Positions 1-11,700 of a stretch of DNA of 64,000 bases are shown here, one piece after another (position 1 is the stretch's first letter; the number at the start of each line of letters is the position of its first letter). The notes under the pieces were generated by a model. The model was given only the letters and a program-made list of their open reading frames with translations. It searched no databases and was not told the origin of the DNA. The position numbers were made by a program, and so were the translations under genes. This DNA comes from Cryptomeria japonica. Taxonomy: Eukaryota; Streptophyta; Pinopsida; Cupressales; Cupressaceae. The DNA lies in NCBI RefSeq assembly GCF_030272615.1, contig NC_081415.1:602909644-602973643 (forward strand), in the 5' to 3' direction.

Positions 1-920
1 AAAATTAAGTATAATGGAGCCATTCCTCTCAGACCCATGCATACAGAGGAACCATTCCAAATGTGGGGTATTGACTTCATAGGGGAAATAGCAAACAAAT
101 CTAGTGGTGGGCATAAATGGATCTTAGTGGCTACTGATTATTTTACTAAGTGGGTTGAAGCCATTCCCACAAGATAGGCTACCAACAAAGTTGTGATAAA
201 GTTTCTTTTGGAAAACATTCTTACTAGATTTGGGGTACCTCAGAAAATTGTGGTAGATAATGGGATGTGTTTCACATCCAATGAGTTCTCTAATTTCTAT
301 GAATATTATGTCATCACTTTGTCCTATTCATCACCTTACCATCCCCAAGGAAATGGACAAGCAAAATCCAACAATAAAAACTTGTTGAAGATTATCAAAA
401 GGATGTTGGGTGATAATAAAAGAGCTTGGATTCGAAATTGATATTAGCAATATGGGTTGATAGAGTGACAGTCAAGAAGTCCATAGGATTTTCTCCATAT
501 GAGCTTTTATATGGTAAAGAAGCAAGATTACCCTTGAGTAATTTGCTCCAAGTCTATAAATTTGTTACGGAGGAATTTTCAGAAGAAGTAAACTTTATGG
601 GGGACAGATTGATGGCTTTGGCTAAGTTGGATGAATGTAGAAAAGAGCCTTAGGAAAGAAACATTCAGAGGCAACAGCTGGTTAAGGCTTTACATGGTAA
701 AAGGGCTTGTGACAGAACTTTTGAGGAGGGAGAATGGGTACTAAAATGGAATGCCAAAGACCAAGACAAAGGAAAACATAAAAAATTTGATGCACTCTAG
801 CTAGGACCTTATATCATCTTTGCAAAAGGTGGAGAAAAATCATATTACTTGCAAGATACTAGTGGAGAAGTGCTAGAATTTCTAGTCCATGCTCAATACC
901 TCAAGCATTTCTTCTCTTGA
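1..920 (+). pseudogene. Ty3/gypsy integrase C-terminal fragment
   Basis: This is the 3' end of a gypsy polyprotein, cut by the window edge. The reading begins in frame 1 with a WGIDFIG catalytic-Asp motif (about 64-84), continues through a TDYFTKWVEAIP block and a VVDNG motif with the second Asp (about 250-264), and reaches HPQGNGQ at about 340-360. The third catalytic residue, normally Glu after NGQA, is Lys (codon aaa near 364). A stop interrupts at 176-178. A frameshift near 430-440 moves the reading to another frame, which continues through FSPYELLYG to HAQYLKHFFS and a stop at 918-920. The motif set resembles integrases of the Tat/Athila/Ogre group. The lost Glu, stop and frameshift mean it cannot make an active enzyme. 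No chromodomain is visible. Confidence 0.9.
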
Positions 921-3749
921 TGATCAGGGAGTATTTATTGTATTATAGTAATATAGTTTTGTCTCTTGTTTTTTGTTATATGTTTTCAATTTTCATTTTG
1001 GTTTACTTTCCAGAGATAAGTAGGATCTTGCTATGTCCTTAAAGAGAACATACATCCCTAGAAAGAGCCACTGTTAGCACATATTTTTACAAAATATTTT
1101 GTGCTATATATGGATGCCTTTTTTCTTATCATATGAGCATTTACTACTGGTGTCATATATGTAGGAGCAGAACTGAAGAAAATGGAGCTATCCAAAAGAT
1201 TAACTGTTTCATGAATGGTGTCACCAAGTCTTCCAAGCCTGTGTAGATGGAGCGGTAGAAAAGGTTTTAGAAGCTTCCAAGTCTGTTACACAAATTAAGG
1301 GAAAGCCTTTATCCCATATTGTTTGTGGGATAGGCTCTTTTAACACTTAAATCAAAAGCGGCTCATATGATAACTGTCGAAAGACAAATGGCTTTTGCCA
1401 TGAAGAAGGATGAACCCACTGGACCCCATGCATGTAGATGCACATCTCGAGGTAACCAAAGTTTTATGATAGACTGGTGAGGATGGAGGCTAAAGATCGA
1501 GAAAGTCAGATAGATCTAACGATCAGGCAGATGATCTAACGGTCATCGCTATCCCACAAGATAGAGATGCACGTTGGTTTATCCCAATGACTTCGTGACA
1601 AAGAATGTGCAGAAAAGGGGAGGTTAATGAGCATGCAAGTTCAAGTTGATCCAAGGGTGGTCGCTATACCACAATAGGAAGTTGCATGACTTATATCCCC
1701 CATGACATAGCAACTGCCAAGGTGGTAGAAGAGGTATCATCCCGGTGGATCTGTAATTGAATCAGGATGTGCCACATGCCGGAGGGTAGAAGAAGAACCC
1801 AGGTCCAAGTGGTGGGTAGGTGGATCCATGAGCCAATCCAGAGGTGACAAGTGGTGGGCCTGGGAGATGAAGTGGTGCCAAGATGGACTCGCAAAACAAT
1901 TCTAAAATAACTTGTGGCAGAGTGCAGAGGGAGCCAGATCTTGCAAAGGATGAGTAAATTAAGGAAGTTGGACGAAGAGATAATGGGTGAGCAGGTTGAA
2001 ACATATCCAACGTTTGTTGCTATACCGCGATGGGAAACTGCTTGTCAGTTACACATCGTGACTTGGTGACTAACTACTAGCGACAGGTGGTAGAAGGAGG
2101 CGGTTAAGGAAAATGATTGAAGTGAAATAGTCTGGCGGTGCTGAGCTTATCGAACAAACCTTGGCCGCGATGAAACTCAAAACATATTCACTGAAAGCAT
2201 CAGTTCCATCAAAAAACATGCAAGCAGTTTGTCAAACGAGGAATTTTGGACAAGAGATAAAGGGTGATCCTCGAATGAACCAAAAGTAGACATGTGGCGG
2301 GGTGCAGAATAAAAAATCAGAACTAAATGTATAGCTCAGATTACAAGGGAGAACTACGGCTGGAATATTGATTCCTGAATTTCATAAAAGGGAAGTATAT
2401 TACTTGCTTTACGTTATTATTTGGAAATGCATTAAAGATAAAATTTATTTATATTTGAATGAATGCCTTGAATATACATCTTAGGGTAAAGTGTTATTCT
2501 ATATAAATGGATATTATATTCACATAATTGTTTTTTTTAAATATAAATACTTTGGTTTTATTGGACTATTTTAAACAACTATTTTTACAAAGATTATTGA
2601 CTTTTCAAAATCTAAGGTGGAGTATATTTAATTTTCAAAATTAAGGAATTTGAGTGGCTTACCTTGTGTGCAGGAAATAATGAGAGGATGATGAATATTT
2701 GCTAAAGAATTTTATCAAGGCAAAGAATGACAAACACATTATTAAAGCATCTTTTAGTATTTTTAGGGTTCTCATTTGTAATTATTTATTAAACCAAAGG
2801 GTGTGTCCTTTCAAGGGAAACTATCTGTTACTCCCTTCTGTGTATGAAAGGGTGTGTCCTTTCATATATGCCTTTTGATTTTCATACTTGTAGGGAGACA
2901 TTATTATATGTAAAGGGGAGGTCATAAGAACAAGATACGGCTGTAAGGATTGAATATCATTTTGTATTGGAGATGTCTATAGGAAGAAGAAGTATCATTT
3001 TGTTGAAGTAATTTGTAATGGAGTATTTGCAAGTGCAGCTTATGTATGCAATTTTTTCTTGACGATTAATATACAAGGCTCATTGTTTCTTTTTCCAAAT
3101 ATTGTGTACACTTTTTTGTTGATGATTATCTTTGTCCTCTTGATAAATCTGTTTATAGATTTTCTATTATGTGAATCACATGTAATTGCATTAAGTGAAA
3201 TATTGAATTCTTATTGTTTGTGTAACGCATACTGAACCTTCATAGTTGATGAGAAATTGTCTCTTGAGTTGATAAGATATTTTGTCCACAAAGTGTCATA
3301 TATATCCCTGGATAGAGGCACTGGTTTATTATTGATCCTTTAAGGTTTTTATCGGTATGCATTCAAGGTCCTTGATAGAGAAACATTCTTCCTAAATCCT
3401 ATATGAACTGATTAATGCATATTTCATTTAAGTCTTGAAAGCAATCTCATTTTCAATTTACATTCACAATCATTTCTTTTCAAAGCATTCAGTTAAAGCA
3501 CATAATAAAACACAGTTACAGAACAATAATTTGTCAGTTGTGTAAACTTGCTAAAAGGTTTAAATCCACTATAAATAATATCTTTTGTTCTTGAGAGGAA
3601 GAGGTATACCCACCTAGGTTGAGTGGAGCCTAAAGTGCAGAGGGATTTGGTCTTTGACAATCCTTGTTCATTAGCCAAGTCTGATTGGACTACTTGAGGA
3701 TTTGGCAAGTCTTTGGGTTTTCCAATTTGTGGTTTTGGGAACCAACACG
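921..3749. other. Non-coding stretch, possible 3' LTR of the preceding gypsy element
   Basis: No supportable gene is present; the short ORFs on both strands have no family signature. Because the stretch follows the integrase end, it may contain that element's 3' LTR. A TGTTAGCA start at 1072 and a TGTGTACA end near 3110 are possible borders. No second LTR is in the window, so this cannot be tested here. The area holds two copies of a short hairpin motif (see 2798-2865). Confidence 0.35.
2798..2865. repeat. Duplicated short hairpin motif
   Basis: The motif AAAGGGTGTGTCCTTTCA occurs twice about 50 bases apart. The second copy is a clean hairpin, TGAAAGG, loop GTGTGT, CCTTTCA. It could be part of an LTR R/U5 region or a protein-binding site; nothing further can be said. 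Confidence 0.6.
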
Positions 3750-3961
3750 GTGGATAGAAGTATTTCTTTGTTTATCGACAATGCAGTCTGACATGGTTTA
3801 TAGTATGATTATCTATATTGGAGGCCGACATCTCTTGGATCCGGAATCAGAAATTGTTTTTGATATTCATGCATTTATGTTATCTAGCTGACATTTAATT
3901 TGATATTGTAATAATCTTTGTAAGCTGACATAAGGCTTGATAAGTTGTATAGGGTATATAG
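3750..3961 (+). mobile_element. Element D, remnant of 5' LTR
   Basis: This segment matches 30400-30615 inside D's 3' LTR almost base for base, including the CATCTCTTGGATCC block, the TTTGATATTGTAATAATCTTTG block and the TATA-like GGGTATATAGG at its end. The left edge of the match is about 3750, so the first ~130 bases of the LTR are missing or unrecognisable. The match stops at 3961, directly after the TATA-like motif, where gag sequence begins. The rest of the LTR, the primer site and the gag N-terminus are therefore deleted. Confidence 0.85.
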
Positions 3962-5053
3962 GTCATGATGATGAAGAGAAAGATGCACTCAAGGAACAAT
4001 GTCAGAAGATGAGTTTTGAGAACATGGTTAGGAGAAATGAAATGCAAGCTATAACTATGAGGATGTCTAAGGAGATTGAGGACCAAAAGAAAAAGGAATA
4101 AAATCTTGTTGTATCCTTGAAGAACAAATTTGAAGAATGTGGTAGGTTGGTTCATGAGAAGGATATGTTGAGAACTAATTTAGTACAATCCTAGAGTAAT
4201 GAACAAGAGCTTGAGAGACAAATGATAATTCTGAGAGAAGATCTAACTACTGCAAGTGAGTACAAAGAGAAATTCAAGATTAGTTCAACACAGCTAGATG
4301 AGTTGTTGAAGAGACAAAGGAAGATTGGAGATTCTAGTGGACTTGGATTTGAGCAAGGACAAAGTTCTGGTACTGCTAATTAAGATCAAAACAATAAGGC
4401 ATTGGTAAGGCAATTTAATGCTTAGAATTTTAATGGTAGATATTTTGTTTACAATAGATTTGGTCACATGGCTAGGCAATGTAGAAATAGAGTGAATCAA
4501 AACCCTGATTCTACTCTCGATCAATGTTCTAAATGTAGTAAGTATGGTCATACGACAAAAGATTCCAGAATGACTGTTAAATGCTATGCATGTGGAAAAT
4601 TTTGACATATGGCTAATCAGTGCAGGTCAAGCAATTTTATCAGTTTTAGCAAAGCAACTCAAAGGAACAATGTTACATGTTATGCAGGTCATGAGGTTGG
4701 ACATATTGCTAAATTTTGTAGAAGCAAAAATCCACCAATTGGTAATGGAGGATCAAATGAGAAAAGGAAAGAGAAGGTTAGTGAAACTTGGTAAGATCAT
4801 ACGTAGAGATGGGCTAGGAAGACTAAAGAACAATCAACAGATGGAAATACACCGGTTACTTATCCAACAGAGGAGGTTGCTCATGCATAGACAAGTAGCT
4901 CATCTGGTAACTAAAATAGATGCCTTAGGGGTAGGAAAAACTCATGAAGATATTGCATATACTCTAGGAAAAGGTTCTGGAAGATGTTCCAAACATTGGA
5001 GATGCTTATCCAGCATGGAGATGTTCTTTTCAAGATCTGATATCTTTCATTGA
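3962..5053 (+). pseudogene. Element D gag: coiled coil plus four-knuckle array, degenerate
   Basis: This is homologous to element E gag (62133-63143); the shared start is a HDDEEKD/QDDEEKE block. The first ~100 codons are charged and coiled-coil-like, and the second part holds four CCHC-type zinc knuckles at about 4440-4740. Each knuckle is damaged at a different place. The first has Tyr for both early Cys, the second ends in Ser, the third has a stop in place of Gly before His, and the fourth has Gly for its second Cys. Several stops and a frame change break it. Gag of LTR elements packages RNA and builds the particle. No protease, RT or integrase follows; the next coding region is the unknown ORF2. 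Confidence 0.85.
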
Positions 5054-5286
5054 TAGTCATTAATGTCAATGAAATATTAGATGTTTTTTTCGGAGGTTAA
5101 TAGGTCAATTTCACTTCATTATTGATCACCTTGCATTCAGAGTGATTCAGTGTGATTAAGAATGACTATGAGTGATCAAAGGAATTTCAGAGCAATCATA
5201 TTTCTTCTTGAGCTATTTTACCGGCAAATGGAAGAGTTTGTTAAGGGTTTTCACTAGAAGTGATCAACAGGTATTTATCTTTAATC
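5054..5286 (+). other. Gag-ORF2 spacer of element D
   Basis: This short non-coding spacer corresponds in position to 63144-63588 of element E. It may hold the leader of ORF2. No splice or promoter signal is clear enough to call. Confidence 0.4.
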
Positions 5287-6834
5287 ATGGAAGAAGGATC
5301 ATCTTCTATTCCTATCTTTGTTGCAAATTTGACTATAGTAGAGGTCAAGGACTACCCCAGACCAATTTTCAAGCGGTATCCACATTTGGCTACCCTGGAA
5401 GATTCGGTTGGAGCATTTTCCCATGTTCCATAGGGAGTTATCTATGTCGAAGATGTTAGGGTATACATACACTGTCACATTGAGGATTTGGGGACATCTG
5501 ATATAAAGAGCATGTACATGAGCGAGCTTATGGGATATTTTGTAAAGGTCAAACTAACATATGAGCACATTGAAAACTTAGGGTTTACCGACATTGTGGA
5601 CATTCTAGAATTCGAAGATGAAGTCATTAGGTATCCTTTGAGAAGAGTACATGGGGAGTTTATCTAGTTGGATAGACCTTAAAAGGTCACCAAGGAAGAC
5701 ATCAGGGAAATCACTTGTTTACCACATGCTTGACAACATCCAGACAAGAAGGTTTCGAATGATTATGTCACCAAAATCACCGATGAAAAATCTAAAAGAT
5801 CTATGAGAATAAGCACTATTACCAACATAGACATTGGATTCGGTAGGATGATCATCAGTTATAAGGTAACTTAGTCAAACCAACTAAATTTTGTTTCTAG
5901 CTCTTGCATTTTTACAACTTACAAAATGATGAGAGAAAATGAGAAATTGGATCTATGCGGTTGGATGTTAGAGGAACTTTTAATAAACCTAGGGAATATT
6001 AAAGGTGAAAAGAAAGGAAATTTCTGGTATGGAAACTTAATTGTCTTCTTAATGTTATTTTTCATGAATGACACTCCCATTTTTGGGAAGAGGCAATGGG
6101 AATTTGATATCCTGGTAGGGAGACAATTGAAATAGTCAATTGCTACTTTAGGCAGTCAGAGAGATGATAAATTATGGGGTTATTTTAATGGATTACAAAA
6201 GTTTGAGAAATCAAGGAAAGGGTTCCTAAGCATATTGTTGATAAATACTCAACTGACATATGCTTCATGGTGAAGAAGGATGAAACAATTATGGAAGAGG
6301 TTAAGCCCTGAAAGATTTGGATTGAGGAAATGGGATATGAGGTTGATGTATAGATCCTTGATGCTTATGCAAAAATGTTGATTGATGCACCTATTGATGA
6401 GGAAGAGAAGCCCTGTGGTACTCCAAAATAGAAAAAACAAGAGGTTGAAATAGAGCTCAACTGGAAGAAGAGAGACGAGTAGGAAGGAAAAGAAAGAAAA
6501 TTTATTGAGAAGGTTTCATAGGACATCAAAGCATTGATTGATGTTGTTTTGGAGAAAGGCAGGCAGAGGAAAGAACTAGAATTATTCATTGAGACTATCA
6601 CAGCTGAGTCTGAATCTGAGGATGACACACCCCTAGCATTCAAGAGGGTTGTAAGGAAGAAAATAGAGGAAACAAAGGTAGATGCTAAAATGCAATTGGT
6701 TAGGAAGGTTACATTCAAGTTACCGACAAAGAAGCAAGAACCATAAGTAACCACTTTAGCTCCATCTGGTATTGAAAAAGGGATGAAGAAGAATGACAAT
6801 GACATGGCTATTCAATCTGGTAATGTAAATATCA
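5287..6834 (+). pseudogene. Element D ORF2, N-terminal part, unknown family
   Basis: The frame opens at ATG 5287 (MEEGSSSIPIF) and stays in frame 1 to about 6270, then moves to frame 3, which continues to the insertion point at 6834. The first ~110 residues align with element E ORF2 (63589-63993): PRPIFK, DSVGAF/DSIGAF, VED-R-YIHC, ENLGF/EDLGF, RRVHGEF/SQVHGEF. A TKEDIREITCLPH segment follows at about 5690-5730, then a tryptophan- and leucine-rich part near 5960-6070, then a charged, Glu/Lys-rich region. About a dozen stops, mostly TAG, break it. I do not recognise the family; it is neither protease, RT, integrase nor envelope by any motif I can see. The coding frame resumes exactly at 28350 after a 21.5 kb insertion. 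Confidence 0.75.
6830..6834. repeat. Target-site duplication TATCA, left copy
   Basis: TATCA lies directly before the TG start of the composite insertion (6835). The same five bases lie directly after its CTAACA end (28349-28353). The ORF2 frame is the same on both sides (ATC codon at 6831 and at 28350), which supports a real integration scar. Confidence 0.9.
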
Positions 6835-7235
6835 TGTAAGTCATTATGTTGGCCCCTAGTCAATGAGGCATTCAAATTGCCCACGAAATTCATGACATGG
6901 CTTTCTCCCACCTCCCACAGATCTGGGTATATCCGGCATTTGTAGCGGGCGTTGATAGCTTGAGCTTTTGGCACAATGACAAACATACCTAAAGTAACTC
7001 GTTTCAGAGCCTTCGGTCATGGGTTCAAATCCCATAGGTCTCATTTAGGGGGGGATTGTAAGTCACTATATTTCCCCCTAGTCAGTGAGGTGTTCAACTT
7101 GCCCTCCGGATTGATGACATGGATTTCTCCCACCTCCCATGGATCTGGTTATATCTGTCATTTCTAGTGGATGTTGATAGCTCAATTTTTTTGCGCAACA
7201 ACAAAGATACCTAAAGTAACTGGTATCAGAGCAAT
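6835..7235 (+). mobile_element. Repeat X: TRIM-like or tRNA-like tandem unit
   Basis: Two direct copies of a ~165 bp unit start at 6835 (TGTAAGTCATTATG) and 7057 (TGTAAGTCACTATA). Copy 1 is followed by a primer-site-like CGTTTCAGAGCC (7000-7011), a GGTTCAAATCC resembling a tRNA B box (7022-7032), and a G-run, AGGGGGGGA (7047-7055), before copy 2. Copy 2 is followed by TGGTATCAGAGC (7221-7232), then element B's LTR. This order fits a tiny LTR-PBS-PPT-LTR (TRIM) element. A tRNA-derived SINE is the alternative, but the two box-like motifs are closer together than in a tRNA. Confidence 0.6.
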
Positions 7236-8264
7236 TGTTGGCATTGTACTGTCATTGATGTCAACTGGTATGGGATGACTACCGGTAGAAGAGATGTATA
7301 TGCAACACTATCATGGAGGAGTACAAGATGATATATCCTTGATATCACCTTGTGTTGCAGAACACTGATATGGTAAGCTAGAGAATGTCATTCAGAGGAA
7401 TGATCACTAGAATCACTAGTACACAAGATAGTTCCTGACTTGTGTGAATGAGATGGACATGTTACTAGTACAGTGTATCACCAGTAAGGAAAGGATGTCA
7501 ACTAGTAAGTGATGTATTGACAATGAGCAGAATGCTTAGATGTTGTTTGTGATGAAGAGGCAGAATGTTGCCTAAATCAAATCAACATAGGAGGAGAACA
7601 ATGAATGGGTCACCAGTATGTTGTGTGGTTGTAGAACGCTAGGACTCCCACTGTATTGAGATGCAGTCACCATGTGTAGAGTTGACTAACAATAAATGTT
7701 CCTACACTGGATCACATGTGCATGTTTGAAGATATGTTGCACAAGAAGGGAAGTCACATGAGTGCATTAAAGGATGCAGATGACAAGGTGTCACTCCACC
7801 AGTAAGTGGACCTTATCTCCTATTATGCATAATATGTATTCTAGTTCTATGAGATAATGAAGGAAAGGTAAAGGCAAGTGTTTGAAGGCTCACATCAGAT
7901 CTACTAGTGAAACAAAGGAATGCCTCAAGTGCATGAAATCAGGGTCATGCACTAGACTGACAGAGAAATCATGTTAGGATGTCAGTGCAAATGAAGAGTG
8001 ATGGGTTTGTCACTCTGAAAACCCACTTGAGATATGGTCCAAGCTAATCAGGGAGAAGGAAAGGCTAAGTAGATTCAGACAGAGGAAAATGGTCGGATTG
8101 AATATAGAATTTGTTTAAGGTTGATGACATGGTGTCATCAAGAGTGTTTACCGGTATGTAAGTCCACTAGTAATATGGACAAGGTGCAAATGCATAAGAC
8201 TTCCCACTTGATGAGAATGAGCATGCTATGGATAGACAAGTCTAGCGACTGGTTAAGGTATTCC
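7236..8264 (+). mobile_element. Element B 5' LTR, first part
   Basis: It starts TGTTGGCATTGT and matches the 3' LTR of B from 18800 onward throughout (for example the GTACAAGATGA and CCTTGATATCACCTTGTG blocks). The match breaks at about 8264, after GGTTAAGGTATTCC. The LTR resumes at 14159 after element C. About 100 bases present in the other LTR copy (about 19832-19930) are absent from both pieces. Confidence 0.88.
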
Positions 8265-8577
8265 TCCAACTGGAATCCCAGTTTACATTACCAAGTATTT
8301 ACCTTTCTCTATTTGTCTTCAGCTTGTTGCTAGTTCACCTAATTAGACACATAATTCTTCTCCTCAATCACATAATTCTTCTCCCTCTTTGACAAAGTGA
8401 AAGTAAAAACATGTAATTCTTCTCTCATTGTGCAGCAACATCATACTGCAATTTGATGCTCCCCTTGTGGAATACATCCACTTCCTCATCAATCCATGTA
8501 AGATTCTACAAGTAATTCAGGGACTGATGCAATCAAAATCATGCTCAACTAACTTCATGAAGAGGGACAACCCCTAA
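8265..8577 (-). other. 3' untranslated stub of element C
   Basis: This is non-coding sequence after the RNase H stop (reading leftward). It includes polypurine-like runs on the minus strand with the motif GAGAAGAATTATGTG repeated twice. No LTR follows. Confidence 0.6.
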
Positions 8578-9893
8578 TTAAATTCTAAGATACTTGAAAG
8601 TGATCCTAGGCAGAGGTTTGGTAAAGATATCTGCAAGCTTCTTCTTGGTAGAAACATGCTCCAAGATAACATCTTTACTTTGAACTTTTTCCCCCAATAA
8701 ATGATACTTCAATTCAATGTGCTTAGTCCTTGTGTGCAAAACAAGATTTTTAGAAATGTTTATTGCACTTGTATTATCACACAAAATATTTATTGGTTCT
8801 AAGATTTTCATCCTCAAACCTTCCAAAATGTGCCTCATCCACATAGCTTGTGTGAAATTTATATAAGCTACTACATACTGATCTTTAGTAGTAGATTGTG
8901 TAGTACAACTCTGCTTTTTACTACTCGATGAAACTAGCCTTCCTCCTAGAAAGAATGCTCCACTGGTAGTACTCTTCCTTTCATCAATATTTCCTACCCA
9001 ATCAACATCTTTGTATACCTTCAAATCAAAGTTTCCACCATATGGATACCATAACCATAGTCAATAGTACCTTTTAGGTATCTAAAAATTCTTTTGGTTT
9101 CCATAAGATGTGCCTCCTTTGGATTCTTCTGAAATATAGCAACAATACCAACTGCATGGGCAATATCTAGTCAACTGTGAACAACATAGTGTAATTTTCC
9201 AATCATTGATCTGTATTCCTTTTCATCTACAGACTTAGATGCATCTTCCTTGGACAAATTAAAACCTGTAACCATTGGGGTTCCAACTGGTTTACAGCCA
9301 CTCATACTAAAAGTCTTCAAAACCTCTTTCACATACTTGGATTGAGTAATGAAAATACCATTCTTCATTTGTTGTATTTGCAAGCCTATGAAATTTTTGA
9401 TTTCCCCTACTAATGACATCTCAAACTAATTCTTCATTTCATCTGCAAAACAATTACTCATGTCATCATTACCTCCAAATATAATGTCATCAACAAATAC
9501 TTCACTAACCAATATTTCATCTCCTTCAGACTAGAGATAAATGTTGATGTCATCACTGGTTCTAGCAAATCCTATCTTCATCAGATGAGTATGAAGCCAT
9601 TCATACCATGCTCTGGGTGCCTACTGTAATCCATAAAAAGCTTTATGCTATTTGCATACCATGTCTTCCTTATCTGTCAATGCATAACCATCAGACTGTT
9701 GTATATAAACCTCTTCTTCCAATATCCCATTCAAAAATGCAGACTTAACATCCATCTCGTATACCTTGAACTTCTTATGAGCTGTAAATGCAAGTAATGT
9801 TCTGACACCTTCCAGTTTTTCTACTAGTGCAAAAGTTTCTCCATAATCTTCTCCTTCTTCTTGTGCATAACCTTTCATACTAATCTTGCCTTG
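8578..9893 (-). pseudogene. Element C reverse transcriptase and RNase H (copia)
   Basis: The minus-strand reading gives KGYAQEEGEDYGETFALV (copia RT entry), motif A as YEMDVKSAFLNG with its Asp kept, and the polymerase core as FVDD. It continues through FIGLQIQQ, GCKPVGTPM, RNase H with KSTTSGAFFLGG, CDNTSAINISKN and TKHIELKYH, and ends KPLPRITFKYLRI and stop at 8578. Stops interrupt at several places (for example in the FYGLQ-APRAW segment and after LHYVVHS) and a frame change lies near 9880-9895. The enzyme copies element RNA into DNA; this copy is dead. Confidence 0.92.
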
Positions 9894-11130
9894 TTGTGAA
9901 CTACAACACCATCTTCATTTAACTTGTTTCTGAACACCCATTTAGTACCTATAACATTCTTGTTTACCAGTTGGGGTATCAGGGTCCAAGTGTTGTTCTT
10001 CTCAATTTGATCCAACTCCTCCTCCATAGCTTTAAGCCAATGATCATCACCAAATGCCTCCTTAGCACTTCTAGGTTCAAAGTTGGAGATCATGCAAGAG
10101 TTCTCTCTTATTCTCCTTCTAGTTAGTACTCCAGTATCCTTATCCCCAATAATTTGTTCAGGACTATGATTCAGTCTCACATACCTAGGAATAACATGAT
10201 CATTCTCTTCAGGTTCAGCTTCTTTATTATCATCTTCTTCTGAATTTATTTGTTCCGATTGAACAAGTACATCAATATTTGCTTTACTAGTTTCTGATTT
10301 AACAATTTCAGGTTCCAAAAGAAAAATGCAAGGATCTTCATCTTTCTTCTTTGAACTGGTTCCTTTTGAAACTTCAGGACATTCATCTACACGAACATTA
10401 GCACTCTCAACAATTTTCTATGTCCGGTTGTTGAAGCATTTATAGGCCTTACTCTTGGTGGAATAGCCAAGAAATATGCCTTCATCACTCTTAGCTTCAA
10501 ACTTGCTTATGTAATCACCTGTTTTAATAAAACATTTGCTTTGAAATATCTTAAAATAGCTAACATCAGGTGATCTCCCATACCAGTATTCATAAGGCAT
10601 CTTGTCCTTACCTCTATTCATCAGAACTCAGTTCATTGTGTAGACAGTTGTACTTACAACTTCTTTCCAAAATGTTTTTGCTACACCTCCTTGTATCAAC
10701 ATAGTCCTAGCAGCTTCAACCACTGACCGGTTGTTTGTCTCTTCTATACCATTCTGCTATGGTGTCCTTGGTGCAGAAAGTTGTCGCTTGATACCCTTCT
10801 CATCACAGTACTTAGTGAATTCCTCGGAATTAAATTCACTACCTTGATTTGTTCTCAAACATTTTATCTTTTTGCCACTCTCTTTCTCAACTAAGGCCCT
10901 GAATGCCTTGATTTTACCAAAAGCTTCATTCTTATCCTTCAAGAATGTGACCCACATCATCCTTGAACAGTCATCACTGAAGATCATGAAATATCTGTCA
11001 CCTTGAATGCTTCTTGTTATTATTGGTCCACATAGATCTGTATGAACCAAATCTAACAAGTGCTATGCTGAGAAGGACTTACTCTTGAAAGTTGAAGAAG
11101 TCATCTTAACTGACATTCTTTGCAAAGAGC
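9875..11130 (-). pseudogene. Element C integrase and linker (copia)
   Basis: The minus-strand reading gives LVHTDLCGP (first catalytic Asp), then LRTNQGSEF where the second catalytic Asp is replaced by Asn, then QNGIEETNNRSV with the Glu kept. The C-terminal part carries KMPYEYWYGRSPDVSYFKIF and GIFLGYSTKSKAYK, typical of copia integrase tails. An acidic linker (residues rich in Glu/Asp) and a WLKAMEEELDQIEKNNTW block, the usual start of copia RT, follow. Several stops are present. Confidence 0.9.
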
Positions 11131-11700
11131 ATTAACCAATTTGTCTAGCTGAGGCAGACCTCTTACTGTCTTAGACTTGCTTACTTTAACAATATTGTGA
11201 AAATTTATATGACAAAATCTCCTATGCCAAAGCCAGCTATCATCTATTTTTTGCAATCAAAAAATTGTTAACTTTAGGATTAAGATGAAATAGATTACCT
11301 CTGGTCTATTTCCTGGTTGCAATCAATTCCCCTTTGTTGTCAAATATTTTGCACATACCATTTCTAGACTCAATTGTGTATCCTCTATCATTAAGTTATG
11401 CCACACTCAAAAGATTGTTCTTTAGGCCTTCAACCCAATAGACATCGTCAACACTGCTCTTCCCATTAAGAGAAATAACTCCCTCACCTTTAACCATATA
11501 GGGTGATTCATTGCCAAATCTGACAACATCGCCATCAAATTCCTTGAGGGAAAGAAATTTGCTCCGATCACCGGTCATGTGATGTGAACAACCACCATCA
11601 ATGATCCAATCATCAAAGTTAGCCATCCTCGATACTAGTGCCTTCTGATCTGATATTTCTTCCTTAATAGCTACAAACACAATATCTTCACTAGCATCAT
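11131..11700 (-). pseudogene. Element C protease and pre-integrase region
   Basis: The minus-strand reading gives DDWIIDGGCSHHMTGD, the copia protease signature; the usual Asp-Ser-Gly is Asp-Gly-Gly here. The GVISLNGKSSVDDVYWVEGLKNNLLSVA block follows as expected, then a degenerate pre-integrase zinc-binding segment (about 11130-11390). Protease matures the polyprotein. Stops break the frame near 11395. Confidence 0.85.

Noticed and set aside
1691-2010. Overlapping minus-strand ORFs
   Set aside because: Low-complexity readings with no conserved pattern; likely chance.
7000-7043. tRNA gene or tRNA-derived SINE (GGTTCAAATCC resembles a B box)
   Set aside because: The A-box-like motif is too close to the B-box-like motif for a tRNA, no cloverleaf can be drawn, and the G-run plus flanking direct repeats fit a TRIM better. 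Kept only as an alternative in the X entry.
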